Below are positions 52,497-61,636 of a stretch of 64,000 nucleotides of DNA, piece by piece. The notes below the pieces were generated by a model. The model made no database searches and was not told the DNA's origin. It saw only the letters and a list, made by a program, of their open reading frames with translations. Each line of letters begins with the position of its first letter. Positions within the stretch are counted from its first letter, which is position 1. Location: contig NZ_FYEY01000001.1 in the NCBI RefSeq assembly GCF_900187385.1, forward strand, positions 2,604,001-2,668,000. The letters are read 5' to 3'. The translations under genes and the position numbers were made by a program. The stretch is from Streptomyces sp. 2114.4 (GTDB lineage Bacteria > Actinomycetota > Actinomycetes > Streptomycetales > Streptomycetaceae).

Positions 52497-54043
52497 GCTG
52501 CCGCCGCCAGGGCCCGGGTTGCCGAGTCGAGCAGAGGTTCAACTGGTGCGGTGGGGTCGTGCACCATGGCTTCCACCGTGTCGGCATAGGCGCGGCACAA
52601 TGCCTGCGCCGCCGACGGCGTCAACGTATCGGACCGGTAGAGGGCCCAGAGCGCCAGACTGCCGTCGGGCTGCAGCGTCGCTGACATGTCGAAAGCACGG
52701 CGCGACGTTCGTGGCGGAATCGTCGCCGACAACGCACCGACCGTGTCCCCCAGCCGAAGCGACGGGGCAGCCATGCCCGGAGCGTCCTGCAGGGAAAACT
52801 TCATGTCGAAGTAGTCAGGATTTCCGGAGAGGTCGACCAGCTCTTCCATGTGTACCTCGGCTCGCGCATTCGATTCGAACCACCAGGCACGGCAGTGCTC
52901 GACCAGATCGGCGGCGGTCCCGGTGATCTTCTCGGCACGTGTCAGCCGTCCGTTGGCGATGTAGCCGATGGTGTTCGCGAGTTCCGGCAGGTAGCGACTC
53001 GCGGTGGAGGAGCCGACGATCAGGTCGTCGTCGGTGCGTGCCGCGCGTGCCGCGATCAGGTAGGCGGCCAGCAGCACGTGAAAGGGGGACGCTGCCGCGG
53101 TGCGGGCAACGCGGCGCACGCCCTCCATGACCGGCGTCCCGATGCCGGCCCGAACGGACTCCGCCAGTCCGGGGGCACCGGACGCCGAACGCAAGCCGGC
53201 GAGCCACGGCTTGGGGCCCTGGTAGCCGGCGAGCCGGTCGCGCCACCAGCCGAGGGCGTCGTGCCGGGTGCCGCGCGCATCGAGGTCGGCCTGCCATCGC
53301 GCGTAGTCGCTGTACCGGAGTTCCAAGGCGGCCGCCGGTTCCCGGCCTTCGTATGCCGCCTCGATGGTGCGCAGAAGGACGTCGAGCGACCATCCGTCGA
53401 ACAGGGCGTGGCTCGCGCGCAGGTGCAGCCGGCACCGCCCGGCCTCGTCGGTCTTCAGCTCGCATCCGAACAGGTCCTGGTCGAGAACCCCACCGATACC
53501 CGATGCGGTCCACTCCGCCCGTCGAAAGGATGCGGTGCCGGCCGGCGCAACGAGCTGGGCGTAGCCGTCTCCCGCGCGGATCAGGCGGGTACGCAACGCG
53601 GGCTGCAGCTCGGCCGCGACGGTCAGTGCCCTGTGCAGCCGGTCTGCGTCCACGGCTCCGTCCAGCGTGAAGACCCAGCCGAGGTCATAGTGCAGGTAGT
53701 GTCCCGGCCCGTCGAGCAGGGCGAGCATCGACCGCTGCTGCAGCGTGACCGGATGGCGGCCGGTCACCGCCTCCGCCGGTAAGGCGGTGTCGTCGTCCGG
53801 CTGCAACGCCTGCAGGCGGGACACGAAGTCGCTGAGCACAGGGTGGTCGAGGACCAGTCTGACGTCGACGTCGAGGCCGAGGGTTTCACGGATACGGGTG
53901 ACGACCTGGACCGCCAGGATCGAGAACCCGCCGAGCTCGTAGAAGTCGTCGTCGCCGGTGATGTCGTCAAATCCGAGAAGCTGTGCCCAGATGTCGATGA
54001 CCTCGGTCATGAGGTCCGGCGTGGTGGTGTTCACGGTGGTCAT
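52493..54043 (-). CDS. NRPS carrier-condensation didomain protein
   Basis: A 516-residue protein: a peptidyl-carrier domain (residues about 8-80; phosphopantetheine Ser41 in LGGFS, where LGGHS or LGGDS is usual) followed by a condensation domain (about 95-510). The active-site motif reads SHALFDG (211-217) instead of HHxxxDG: the second, catalytic His and the Asp are kept. With a T-C order and no second carrier, it probably joins the loaded residue to a free amine. A TTA codon is present at residue 88 (nt 53780-53782). The stop overlaps the adenylation gene start. Confidence 0.9.
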   Translation of the reverse strand: MTTVNTTTPDLMTEVIDIWAQLLGFDDITGDDDFYELGGFSILAVQVVTRIRETLGLDVDVRLVLDHPVLSDFVSRLQALQPDDDTALPAEAVTGRHPVTLQQRSMLALLDGPGHYLHYDLGWVFTLDGAVDADRLHRALTVAAELQPALRTRLIRAGDGYAQLVAPAGTASFRRAEWTASGIGGVLDQDLFGCELKTDEAGRCRLHLRASHALFDGWSLDVLLRTIEAAYEGREPAAALELRYSDYARWQADLDARGTRHDALGWWRDRLAGYQGPKPWLAGLRSASGAPGLAESVRAGIGTPVMEGVRRVARTAAASPFHVLLAAYLIAARAARTDDDLIVGSSTASRYLPELANTIGYIANGRLTRAEKITGTAADLVEHCRAWWFESNARAEVHMEELVDLSGNPDYFDMKFSLQDAPGMAAPSLRLGDTVGALSATIPPRTSRRAFDMSATLQPDGSLALWALYRSDTLTPSAAQALCRAYADTVEAMVHDPTAPVEPLLDSATRALAAAA

Positions 54044-54798
54044 GGCTGGATCTCCTCGGCGAGGTGGGGTGAGCTGTTCCGCAACGGGATCCGGGCCGCA
54101 AGGTGGGAGCGCAACACCAGGTCATCCATGGTGTCCATCAGCCAGAGCTCGGACAGCGGCAAGCGCACCGCGATGCGGTTTTGATGGGTGGCCACGATGG
54201 CGCGGAGCCGGTGGTACGCGGCGCCGGTGACATCACCGGAGAGCTGCAGATAGCCGGCCAGGAGGGGACGGTGCTCCGCGCCGGTCCGGGTGCGCAGTTG
54301 CGCGAGCGCGGTCGCGGATGCCCGGTCTGCCGCCTGTACCGGAAGGTAGATCCTTCCGGTGTTGAAGCGTCCGATCCACGGCCCGCGGACCAACACTTCG
54401 ATGCGTCGGTCCAGTCGAGCGGGGAGTTCTGCGCCTTCTTGGAGTCCTCCGACGAGGGTGGCGTGCATGCGGTCGGCTCGCATGGCGACTCCGGGCCACC
54501 AGACGCTCGACGCGACCTCGCTACGGCGGAGATCGTCGAGAAAGGCGGTGATACCGGTATCGGCGGCCAGCCGCCGGCTGTCGACCGGAACCACGACCGA
54601 GCGGATCGGTGGCCAGTACTCGGCCACGCCGGCGTCGGGTCCGAGAGGGGCTCTGGCGCGGCTGTTGAGCAGAGGCAGTTGCCGTTCACGATAGCGCTGG
54701 TCCAATATCAGCGCCTCGTTGGCCGCCCAGTCGTACGCGGCAGCTTGCCGGGACAGATCCGTGAGGGGATCCAGCAGGGGCGCGGTTGCTTCGCTCAT
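54040..54798 (-). CDS. Protein of unknown family in the biosynthetic operon
   Basis: A 252-residue soluble protein (MSEATAPLLDPLTDLSRQAA at the start). A single HATL motif (RMHATLVGGL, about residue 120) recalls one half of a 2H phosphoesterase signature, but I cannot find a convincing second half. No membrane segment or nucleotide loop. It overlaps both neighbours by 4 nt, so it is part of the translation-coupled operon. As the only member without an assigned reaction it is a candidate for a transfer step, e.g. of the phosphoramidate group; that is inference. Confidence 0.75.
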   Translation of the reverse strand: MSEATAPLLDPLTDLSRQAAAYDWAANEALILDQRYRERQLPLLNSRARAPLGPDAGVAEYWPPIRSVVVPVDSRRLAADTGITAFLDDLRRSEVASSVWWPGVAMRADRMHATLVGGLQEGAELPARLDRRIEVLVRGPWIGRFNTGRIYLPVQAADRASATALAQLRTRTGAEHRPLLAGYLQLSGDVTGAAYHRLRAIVATHQNRIAVRLPLSELWLMDTMDDLVLRSHLAARIPLRNSSPHLAEEIQP

Positions 54799-56318
54799 CG
54801 GCGCTCTCCATGATCCGTGGTCAGCCACCGCAGGCCGTAGGCGCGGATGGTGTGCGGCGTGTCCGGCTCGGCTCGGCTCAGCAGGTCGCTCAGACCGTGG
54901 AGGTCGTGCGGAACCGGCTGTACCTCGTCCGTCACGTTGACCAGGACCGTGATCGTGTCCAGGCCGCTGCCGCGGGTGAATCCGAGGATCCCGGGCGGGG
55001 TGTCCAGCAGAGCGAAGGCGGCCTCCGGCCGGAAGGCCCGAGGATGCCGGGCGCGGACATCCAGCAACTCGGCCATGCGCCGAAAGCACCGCGCGGCCGG
55101 GGACCGCGGCTCGGCCAGGAGCGCCGCGACGTCAAGATGTTTCGCGCGCCCTCCGGCCCGCGGCTCGCCGTGCTCGCGTGCCAACTCCGGGTCGTACGGC
55201 AGGGCGAACAGCGAAGGCAGGTAGATCTGCGTGACACCGGGCAGCGTGAGCGCGATGGCTTGTGCGGCGATGTGCCGGTCGAGCGTGGCCCCTGAGTCGG
55301 CGAGCAGGCTGCCGAACGTGGTGTTCAGCTCGTATACGGCACCGTTACGGACCTGAACGCCCCCGCCACAGCGCTGTGCCCGGGCGGCGAGGGCATCGAC
55401 AGCCGCGGCCGGCAGCGGGGGGTCGTGGGGACGCAGGTAGAGGCCGTCATGGGTGGCGGTGATGTTGATTCCACTCGGCTGACGCCCGGCAGGCAGGGCG
55501 GCCAGCCATGTCCGCAGTGCGGCGCTGTCACCCGCCAGCAGCGTGTGCGCGATGAGTGGGGGAAGGGCGTAGCGGTAGGCGGCGTCGGCTCCCGTGCGCC
55601 GTCGGTAGTCAAGGTGCGGCGCCAGGTCGTCATCGACTTCGGCGATGACATAGTTCCCGGGGGCCCGGCGGCGGGCGGCAGCGACCAACTGCCGGGCGAC
55701 GTCGAACGTCCCGTCGGCGTGGATGCTGAGACTGCCCGGTTCCTTCCAGGCGAACGCGAGTGAGTCGAGCCGCACCGCCGCTCCGGTCCGTTCGACCAGC
55801 CGGGTGAGCTCGTCGGCCATCGCCGTCAGCAGACGCGGACTGCGATAGTTCACATCGATCTGGCCGCGGCTGTAGGACGTCCACACGTCCACCGGCCGAC
55901 CGGTGTGGTCGCTGAATTGCGACACGGGAAGCCCGGCCCGCGGGCGGGCGAGTTTGCTGAGGTCCCAGCTGGCGTCGACCCGGATGAAGAAGTCGGTGAC
56001 CTCATCGTCGTTGGCGAGGAACCGGGTGAACCACGGGTGGCTCGCGCTCACGTGGTTGACGACGAAGTCGAGAATCAGCGTCGTCGACGTCGACAGCGCT
56101 TCGATGTCATCCCAGGTGCCGAAGGCGCCCTCGACCGTGGTGTAGTCCTGGACGGCGAACCCGAAATCGCCGGTTGCCAGGTACGGCGGCAGCAGATGCA
56201 CCGCGTCGATGGCGCCGCCGAACCGTCCGACGAACCTGGTGAGTGCCGCCAGACTCGATACGCCTGCCTCCGCCTTCACATGGTCCGGATACGCCTGCAG
56301 GATCACTGAAGGTGTCAC
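54795..56318 (-). CDS. GH13_18 glycoside phosphorylase-like enzyme (sucrose phosphorylase family)
   Basis: A 507-residue alpha-amylase-superfamily protein beginning VTPSVILQAYPDHV. GH13 region I is DFVVNHVSASHPWF; the nucleophile is in AVRLDSLAF (about residue 200), the acid/base in YVIAEVDDD (about 240), and the third acid in TATHDGLYLRP. The N-terminal LLPPYLATGDFGFAVQDYTTV fits the sucrose/glucosylglycerate phosphorylase subfamily. It would release or transfer glucose 1-phosphate. Its role in a peptide cluster is unclear: glucosylation of the product, or Glc-1-P supply to the adjacent nucleotidyltransferase. GTG 56318 overlaps the previous stop (GTGA). Confidence 0.85.
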   Translation of the reverse strand: MTPSVILQAYPDHVKAEAGVSSLAALTRFVGRFGGAIDAVHLLPPYLATGDFGFAVQDYTTVEGAFGTWDDIEALSTSTTLILDFVVNHVSASHPWFTRFLANDDEVTDFFIRVDASWDLSKLARPRAGLPVSQFSDHTGRPVDVWTSYSRGQIDVNYRSPRLLTAMADELTRLVERTGAAVRLDSLAFAWKEPGSLSIHADGTFDVARQLVAAARRRAPGNYVIAEVDDDLAPHLDYRRRTGADAAYRYALPPLIAHTLLAGDSAALRTWLAALPAGRQPSGINITATHDGLYLRPHDPPLPAAAVDALAARAQRCGGGVQVRNGAVYELNTTFGSLLADSGATLDRHIAAQAIALTLPGVTQIYLPSLFALPYDPELAREHGEPRAGGRAKHLDVAALLAEPRSPAARCFRRMAELLDVRARHPRAFRPEAAFALLDTPPGILGFTRGSGLDTITVLVNVTDEVQPVPHDLHGLSDLLSRAEPDTPHTIRAYGLRWLTTDHGERR

Positions 56319-57085
56319 TGGCCGGACCCGCTTTCGGCGATGCGGCACAGCCGGTCGAGTTTCCCCTCGGCGTGGAGGGATCGATACAGCTCCAGATCGG
56401 TCTCCGTGTCGATCTCGAGCCAGCCACCGGCCACCGGAATCGCAGCGACCGCCGGCCCGGCACTGATCATCTGGTCGACGAGCGTCGTCATGTCCATCTG
56501 GTCCCGCGTGGCGGCCGGCAGCGCGCGTAGCCAGTCGATGCCTTCGGCCCGCAGCCGGAGCACGCCCATGAATTGCGCCTGCACGTCGCCATAACCGCCC
56601 GGACGACCGCCGATGCGGGTGAGGCGACTGCCGTCGGCGGACAGCAACAGGGTTTCCGCGTCGGCGAGCGGGTCCGGCATCCGTTGCTGCCAGAGCTCCC
56701 GCCAGCGGGTGTTGACCGGCAGTACGCAGGCCGCTTCGCTCGGTGCGAGGGCGGCCTCTATCACCTTCTGCTCGAAGACGATGTCTCCATAGACGACCAG
56801 GACGTCGTGCGGCCAGCCGAGAGCGTCGAGGCCGACGGCCAAGCTGCCCACGATATTCGTCGTGGTCGCCCGTTCGTTGACTATCACGCTGTGGGCCGGC
56901 GGGCGGAGCTGGGCGGCCCGGGTGCCGCCCACGACCGTCGCCGACACTCCCGGAAACGCGGCAAGCATCCGAAGGGAGCGCTCCAGGAGGCTGGTGCCGG
57001 CCAGCTCCACCAGGCACTTGGGGCGATCGGCGGTGTAGCGTCCGAGGCGGGTACCCTCGCCGGCGGCCAGAACCAGTGCATCCAT
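56315..57085 (-). CDS. Nucleotidyltransferase, candidate CTP:phosphoglutamine cytidylyltransferase
   Basis: A 256-residue NTP-transferase fold: signature LVLAAGEGTRLGRYTADRPK (Lys23), ERATTTNIVGSL (residues 71-82), metal Asp101 in VVYGDI, and a late WLEIDTETDLE. Alone it could activate a sugar 1-phosphate or a phosphonate. Its position directly after a C26 amidotransferase and a PEP-utiliser kinase matches Campylobacter Cj1416, which makes gamma-Gln-P-CDP, so that role is proposed. ATG 57085 shares its A with the upstream stop region; the stop overlaps the GH13 start. Confidence 0.8.
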   Translation of the reverse strand: MDALVLAAGEGTRLGRYTADRPKCLVELAGTSLLERSLRMLAAFPGVSATVVGGTRAAQLRPPAHSVIVNERATTTNIVGSLAVGLDALGWPHDVLVVYGDIVFEQKVIEAALAPSEAACVLPVNTRWRELWQQRMPDPLADAETLLLSADGSRLTRIGGRPGGYGDVQAQFMGVLRLRAEGIDWLRALPAATRDQMDMTTLVDQMISAGPAVAAIPVAGGWLEIDTETDLELYRSLHAEGKLDRLCRIAESGSGQ

Positions 57086-57735
57086 CAAGTTTTCCTCGCG
57101 AATAGGCGCTTCAAGAGAAGGTCGAGTGACACGGTGTTGCCGGGCCGCTCCGGATGCCACAGAATCCCCACTTCACGTGCGGCCCGGGAGCTGAACGCCT
57201 CGACCGTGCCGTCGCCGGCACCTGCGAGGGTCACCAGGCCCTCCGGCTCACCGGTGCACCGGTAGGCGTGAAAGGAGTTCACCACTCCGGGGCCTACGCC
57301 GGCGTCGGTCCCGTCGGCGGTGGGAACGAGTGCATGCGTCCCGGATGTATGGCCGGTTACCGCGGTGAGGGTTCCGCCGGCGTCCCGCCAGAGCAGCTGT
57401 GCTCCGCGGCACACCCCGAGGACGGCCCGGCCGAGTGATCGTGCCCAGTCGAGGCCGGTCCGCTCCACCTGCTCGCGGACGGCGTCCGGCGTTTGGCCAC
57501 CGGGGACGCCGGAGAGGTCGCCGCCACCCGACAGGATGATCCCGGCCGAGGACGTGCCGTGGCACAGGGCGAACTCGGCCGCGTCGGGGTCATTGGGCAG
57601 GGGGACCAGGCGGACTCCCCACCGCTGCGCCCGGTCATGCCATCGACGGTCGAGTCCGTCGTGTCCGGCCGCGTCCGGGCCTGCGTGGACCAGGCGTTGG
57701 GTGATGAAGACCGGGAGTGGCGTCGGGTCGGTCAT
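57085..57735 (-). CDS. Class I glutamine amidotransferase-like hydrolase (C26), candidate gamma-glutamyl-CDP-amidate hydrolase
   Basis: A 216-residue C26 peptidase-fold protein. Catalytic triad visible: Cys109 in GVCRGAQLL, His194 and Glu196 in LWHPE; the oxyanion stretch is ILSGGGDLSG. In Campylobacter the equivalent Cj1417 hydrolyses gamma-glutamyl-CDP-amidate to CDP-amidate plus glutamate, and is encoded between Cj1416 and Cj1418 as here. A generic gamma-glutamyl hydrolase role is the alternative. ATG 57735 overlaps the kinase stop (ATGA). Confidence 0.82.
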   Translation of the reverse strand: MTDPTPLPVFITQRLVHAGPDAAGHDGLDRRWHDRAQRWGVRLVPLPNDPDAAEFALCHGTSSAGIILSGGGDLSGVPGGQTPDAVREQVERTGLDWARSLGRAVLGVCRGAQLLWRDAGGTLTAVTGHTSGTHALVPTADGTDAGVGPGVVNSFHAYRCTGEPEGLVTLAGAGDGTVEAFSSRAAREVGILWHPERPGNTVSLDLLLKRLFARKT

Positions 57736-60410
57736 AGCGGCATGACCCGGCGTGCGCCGCAGTCCAGATCGATCGCCTTCTCCCGCACGATGCGGTGAAA
57801 CAGCTTCTCGCCGACACCGATCGCAGCCGGAACGGACAGCTCCGCGGCACGGATGGCCATGTGGGAGTTGGCGCCGCCGTAACGCGTGACGAGCCCGGCG
57901 ATCGGATAGCCGAAGATCCAGTCGTGGCCGGGGTCGGCCGCCTCGATGACGACCACCGATCCGCTGGGGTCGGTGACCCTTCCGTCGATGACGGTGATCA
58001 GGGCCCGTACGCGTCCGTGCCCGATGAAGTTCGGTGCTGCCGCAGCGACCTCGAACCAGCGCAGGCGATCGGGGCCGTCGCAGTATTCGGGCAACCGGAC
58101 ATGCGCGCTGTGCTCGAAGGCTCGGCGTCGGCTGGCGGCCACTGCCCGGAGCTGCCCGACGTCGCCGGCCCAGTCACCGGGCGGCATCCACAGATCGCCG
58201 ATGCGCAGGTACGCCAGTTCCGCGCGGGAGATGCCGCGCGCCTGATAGTGGCGGGCGATCGTCTCCAGGGCATCGGAGAGATGCCTGGTGAAGTCGAACT
58301 TCACCCGCTCGCGCAATTCGATGGCGTCGCTGATGAAGCGTGCGAGATCGGCCGCCGGCAAGTCGACTCCGAGGCTTCGCAGCGCATCGGAGACCTGGCT
58401 GGTGCTCGCGGTCGGCCAGGGCAGGATACGGGTGACCGCGGCGCGTGGACGGGGTTGGGCGAAGTGCGCCAGGAAGCTGTCGGGATCGCTGCCGTAGGTG
58501 GGCGACTCGATGTCGTAGGTGCCGGGCCGGAGGTGCCGGTAGCGCGACAGGAACGTTGACCACGGCAGCTGCCCTGCCGCCACCTGCTGCCCCTCGCTGA
58601 CCAGCTCGTTGGACACGGTGTGCAAGCTGGTCATGAACGCATCGAGGTGATCGGACGTGCTCAGTCCGACGTCGACGAGGGTGCGTACGAACGACATCGC
58701 GACGAAGCCGGCGCGGGCGGCGTCCGCGAACGTCGGGGTCCCGTCGCATCGGATGAAGGCCAGCTTGCGTTCGGCGGTGGCCAGATCCGCTGCGTCGGAG
58801 TCGATCCTGGCCGAGCGCTCGAAGTAGGTCTCTGCCTGTTGCGGAACGCCGAGGGCCCGGGTGGTCACCGACAGCAGACCACGGCGGAGCGCTTCCACCT
58901 GATCGGCGGTGAACCCGGCGGCGCCGAGCCCGGTGGCGTTCTCGGGCCACCGGAAGTCGAGACAGGTAGCCGCGATGTCGAATTCGATCTTGTCGTGCAG
59001 GTGCGGTGCGCGCCGGAGGGTGTCCGTGTAGTGCCGGACGAGGCGCTGGGCGAGACCGTCGTCGACGGTCGCCGGTATGAAGGAGCTCAGGCAGGCCCGC
59101 ACATCGACGAATGCGTACCCGGCGACATCCACCATCAAGGGAACGCCCCGCAGATCCCGGTACCCGAGTCGATGACGACTTTGCGCCCACACCTCGTCGG
59201 TGATGAGGTACTCGTACAGCGACCGGGCCAGCGGTTTGGGGCGAAACCCGATCATCTCCGCCGGATTCCAGTCCGACATTCCGCTGAGTTGCACTCCGGC
59301 ACCGAGCGTCGGGGCCGCGCGGACGCCGGCCATGCTGCGTTTCGCGGTGTGCACACCGATGGCGTAGGAGGTGTCCGGCATCGTCTCCTGAGGTGACCTG
59401 CCGCCGAGCCGACGTACCTGCAGCAGAACGATGCCGTCGTACTCGGCGGTCAACGCGAACTCGATGTCCAGCTCGTCACAGCCGATGAGCTCTTCGAGCT
59501 CCCGGGCGAGGGAGGTGGCCGCGGTCACCCAAGCCGGCATGCCGGTCACGGCAGGGGCGTCCCGGGCGACATAGAAGGTCCGGCTGTTGCCGCTGCCCTG
59601 GGTCACCGTGTCGGTCCGGCCGGATGAATCATCACATTCGATGACGTAGTAAGGGGCCTTCGTCAGGGGCTCCCGCGTGGTGATGACGCCTGCAGCCTGC
59701 ACCGAGGTGAGGGCCGGCTGGATCAGGATCTCGTCGCCCGGCCGGGTCTGGAGGTAGGAGGACCAGACCTGAGTACAGGCGGCTTCGACGGCCTCCCGGT
59801 CGCGGGGGTCGATGCCGATGACCGACTCGTACGCGCCGGCTTTGGACTCCAGCCAGGTGTCCTCGGAAGCGGCCGAGCTACGCACCACAATGAGCGGAAC
59901 GCCGGCGAACTGCGTGGCGATCTCCTCAAGCACCTCGGTTTTCGCCCACCGCCAGCGGACATCGGTGACGGTAAGCTGCGGCAAGGTGTGTCCGCCGGTC
60001 AGTTTGTCGACGAGCCGGCCGAGGGTCTGTGCCTTGGTGCCGAGCAGGAATCGCGCCCGGGTGTCCCGGCCGTCGTCGTCGGTCCAGTCGGTGACATCGA
60101 TGCGGACCGGGCAGCCGGTTCCTTCCGCGCAGACCACGCGAGCCAGCAGCATTCCGTTGCCGAAGACCTCGACGCAGGCGGCATCGTCGGCCGGCGGTGT
60201 GGGGTGCGGTAATCGGAAGAAGGCGTGCCGGTACAGCGTCACCGAGGCGCTGGGCGGCAGCCCCAGACGGGAAAACTGATCGCGCGCATGCTCCAGCACG
60301 GCCGCACGGCGTCTCGGGTGGGTCGCGGGTGGGATCAGGTCGTCCGCCCAGACCAGGCGGAACTCGCTCAAGGTGGCCGACCGGCCGAGCTGTGGCAGCG
60401 CCGAGGTCAT
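57732..60410 (-). CDS. PEP-utiliser family phosphotransferase, candidate L-glutamine kinase
   Basis: An 892-residue enzyme of the PEP synthase/PPDK architecture. The N-terminal ATP-binding half has VRSSAASEDTWLESKAGAYE (residues about 175-194) and ILIQPAL, VLLQVRRLGG; a long central region; and a C-terminal swivelling domain with the phosphorylated histidine His850 in GGANSHMAIRAAELSVPAAI. The NSHMAIR form is that of the Cj1418-type L-glutamine kinase, which phosphorylates the amide nitrogen of glutamine and creates a P-N bond. Adjacent cytidylyltransferase and C26 genes support this. Rifampin-phosphotransferase-like action is the main alternative. TTA codon at residue 67 (nt 60210-60212). 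Confidence 0.82.
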   Translation of the reverse strand: MTSALPQLGRSATLSEFRLVWADDLIPPATHPRRRAAVLEHARDQFSRLGLPPSASVTLYRHAFFRLPHPTPPADDAACVEVFGNGMLLARVVCAEGTGCPVRIDVTDWTDDDGRDTRARFLLGTKAQTLGRLVDKLTGGHTLPQLTVTDVRWRWAKTEVLEEIATQFAGVPLIVVRSSAASEDTWLESKAGAYESVIGIDPRDREAVEAACTQVWSSYLQTRPGDEILIQPALTSVQAAGVITTREPLTKAPYYVIECDDSSGRTDTVTQGSGNSRTFYVARDAPAVTGMPAWVTAATSLARELEELIGCDELDIEFALTAEYDGIVLLQVRRLGGRSPQETMPDTSYAIGVHTAKRSMAGVRAAPTLGAGVQLSGMSDWNPAEMIGFRPKPLARSLYEYLITDEVWAQSRHRLGYRDLRGVPLMVDVAGYAFVDVRACLSSFIPATVDDGLAQRLVRHYTDTLRRAPHLHDKIEFDIAATCLDFRWPENATGLGAAGFTADQVEALRRGLLSVTTRALGVPQQAETYFERSARIDSDAADLATAERKLAFIRCDGTPTFADAARAGFVAMSFVRTLVDVGLSTSDHLDAFMTSLHTVSNELVSEGQQVAAGQLPWSTFLSRYRHLRPGTYDIESPTYGSDPDSFLAHFAQPRPRAAVTRILPWPTASTSQVSDALRSLGVDLPAADLARFISDAIELRERVKFDFTRHLSDALETIARHYQARGISRAELAYLRIGDLWMPPGDWAGDVGQLRAVAASRRRAFEHSAHVRLPEYCDGPDRLRWFEVAAAAPNFIGHGRVRALITVIDGRVTDPSGSVVVIEAADPGHDWIFGYPIAGLVTRYGGANSHMAIRAAELSVPAAIGVGEKLFHRIVREKAIDLDCGARRVMPL

Positions 60411-61636
60411 GCCGTCACCTCCCCGGCCGTGGCGTCGGTGGCTGCACGCAGCCGGGCGCAGACCAGTGCCAACACCAGGATCACCACGAGCATCGCCACC
60501 CAGTACCCGGTGAACGACAGGTATCCGGCCGCGAACGCGGCTGCGGCACTACCGACGGTGCTGCTGCCCGTGAAGGCGGCGCTGAATGCGGAACTGTAGG
60601 CACCGCGTCCGGAGAGCGGTGAGATATCGAGCAACAGAACCGGAAAAGCCGGGCTGAACAAGCATTCCCCCAGTCCGAAGAGAGCAGCGAAAAGGAACAT
60701 TCCCGCCACCCCGTAACCGGCGAGACCACACACGGCGGCGAGCAGCGCGGCGACCGCCCAGAGCGCACACATCACCATCGGCAGCTTCTGCACGGTGATG
60801 CGTCGGGCCACCCGCGTGATCGCCAGCTGCGCGCCGACGATCACGGCGGTGTTGACGGCGACGAAAGCACCAACCGTCCACGAGGCCGCGTGAAGTGTGT
60901 TGAGCAGCAGGAGCGGCGCGGCCGTCTCCAGCTGAGCGAAGCCTGCAATCATGGCGATGCTCGCCGCGGCGAGCAGCAGACGCAGCCGTCGGTCGCCCAG
61001 TGCGCCGACAATTCCTCTGGACGACGCACTGTCCGAAGCCCCCGCTGCCTCGGCCCGGGTGGCCAGCAGCACCGTCAGGCCGAGCACTGCGTACGACAGC
61101 CCGTTGAGCGTGAAAGCCAACTGGTAACCACTCACCTGATGGGTACGCGTGACCCATGCGCCGAGCAGCGCCCCCACCCCGAGGCCAAGATTGATGATCA
61201 TGTAATTGACGCTGAACAAGCGAGGCCGCTCAGCGGCTGAGCCGAACCCTCGCATCAGGCCCGGTAACGCGGCGTTGAACACGCCATTGCCGGCTCCGAT
61301 TATCACGAGCGGAAGCGCGACGAACGCCGTGCGACCGGCGAGCAGCACATAGCCGCCCAGTTGGAGCATGGTTCCCGCGACCACAACGATGCGACTGCCG
61401 AAGCGGTCGATGACACGGGCGACGGAAAGAGCGCTGACGAGATTCGCCAGTGCCAGCAGGCTCAGCAAAGCACCGGTGACCGCCGAACTGTGTCCCAGCA
61501 CCGTGTGCAGGTAGTAACCGAGCAAGGGCAACGCGAGCCCGGTACCGATGGATGATGCGGCAAAAGCTGCCCAAAAGATCCACAGACGGGGAATCGCCGC
61601 AGCTCGAATACCCCGATCCGCGCTCAGCTCAGTCAC
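60407..61636 (-). CDS. Major facilitator superfamily exporter
   Basis: A 409-residue membrane protein with 12 predicted hydrophobic helices and the MFS motif between helices 2 and 3 (VARVIDRFGSRIV). Likely exports the product and gives self-protection. GTG 61636 is 8 nt inside the end of the ATP-grasp gene; the stop overlaps the kinase start. It contains a TTA codon at residue 124 (nt 61265-61267). Confidence 0.9.
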   Translation of the reverse strand: MTELSADRGIRAAAIPRLWIFWAAFAASSIGTGLALPLLGYYLHTVLGHSSAVTGALLSLLALANLVSALSVARVIDRFGSRIVVVAGTMLQLGGYVLLAGRTAFVALPLVIIGAGNGVFNAALPGLMRGFGSAAERPRLFSVNYMIINLGLGVGALLGAWVTRTHQVSGYQLAFTLNGLSYAVLGLTVLLATRAEAAGASDSASSRGIVGALGDRRLRLLLAAASIAMIAGFAQLETAAPLLLLNTLHAASWTVGAFVAVNTAVIVGAQLAITRVARRITVQKLPMVMCALWAVAALLAAVCGLAGYGVAGMFLFAALFGLGECLFSPAFPVLLLDISPLSGRGAYSSAFSAAFTGSSTVGSAAAAFAAGYLSFTGYWVAMLVVILVLALVCARLRAATDATAGEVTA

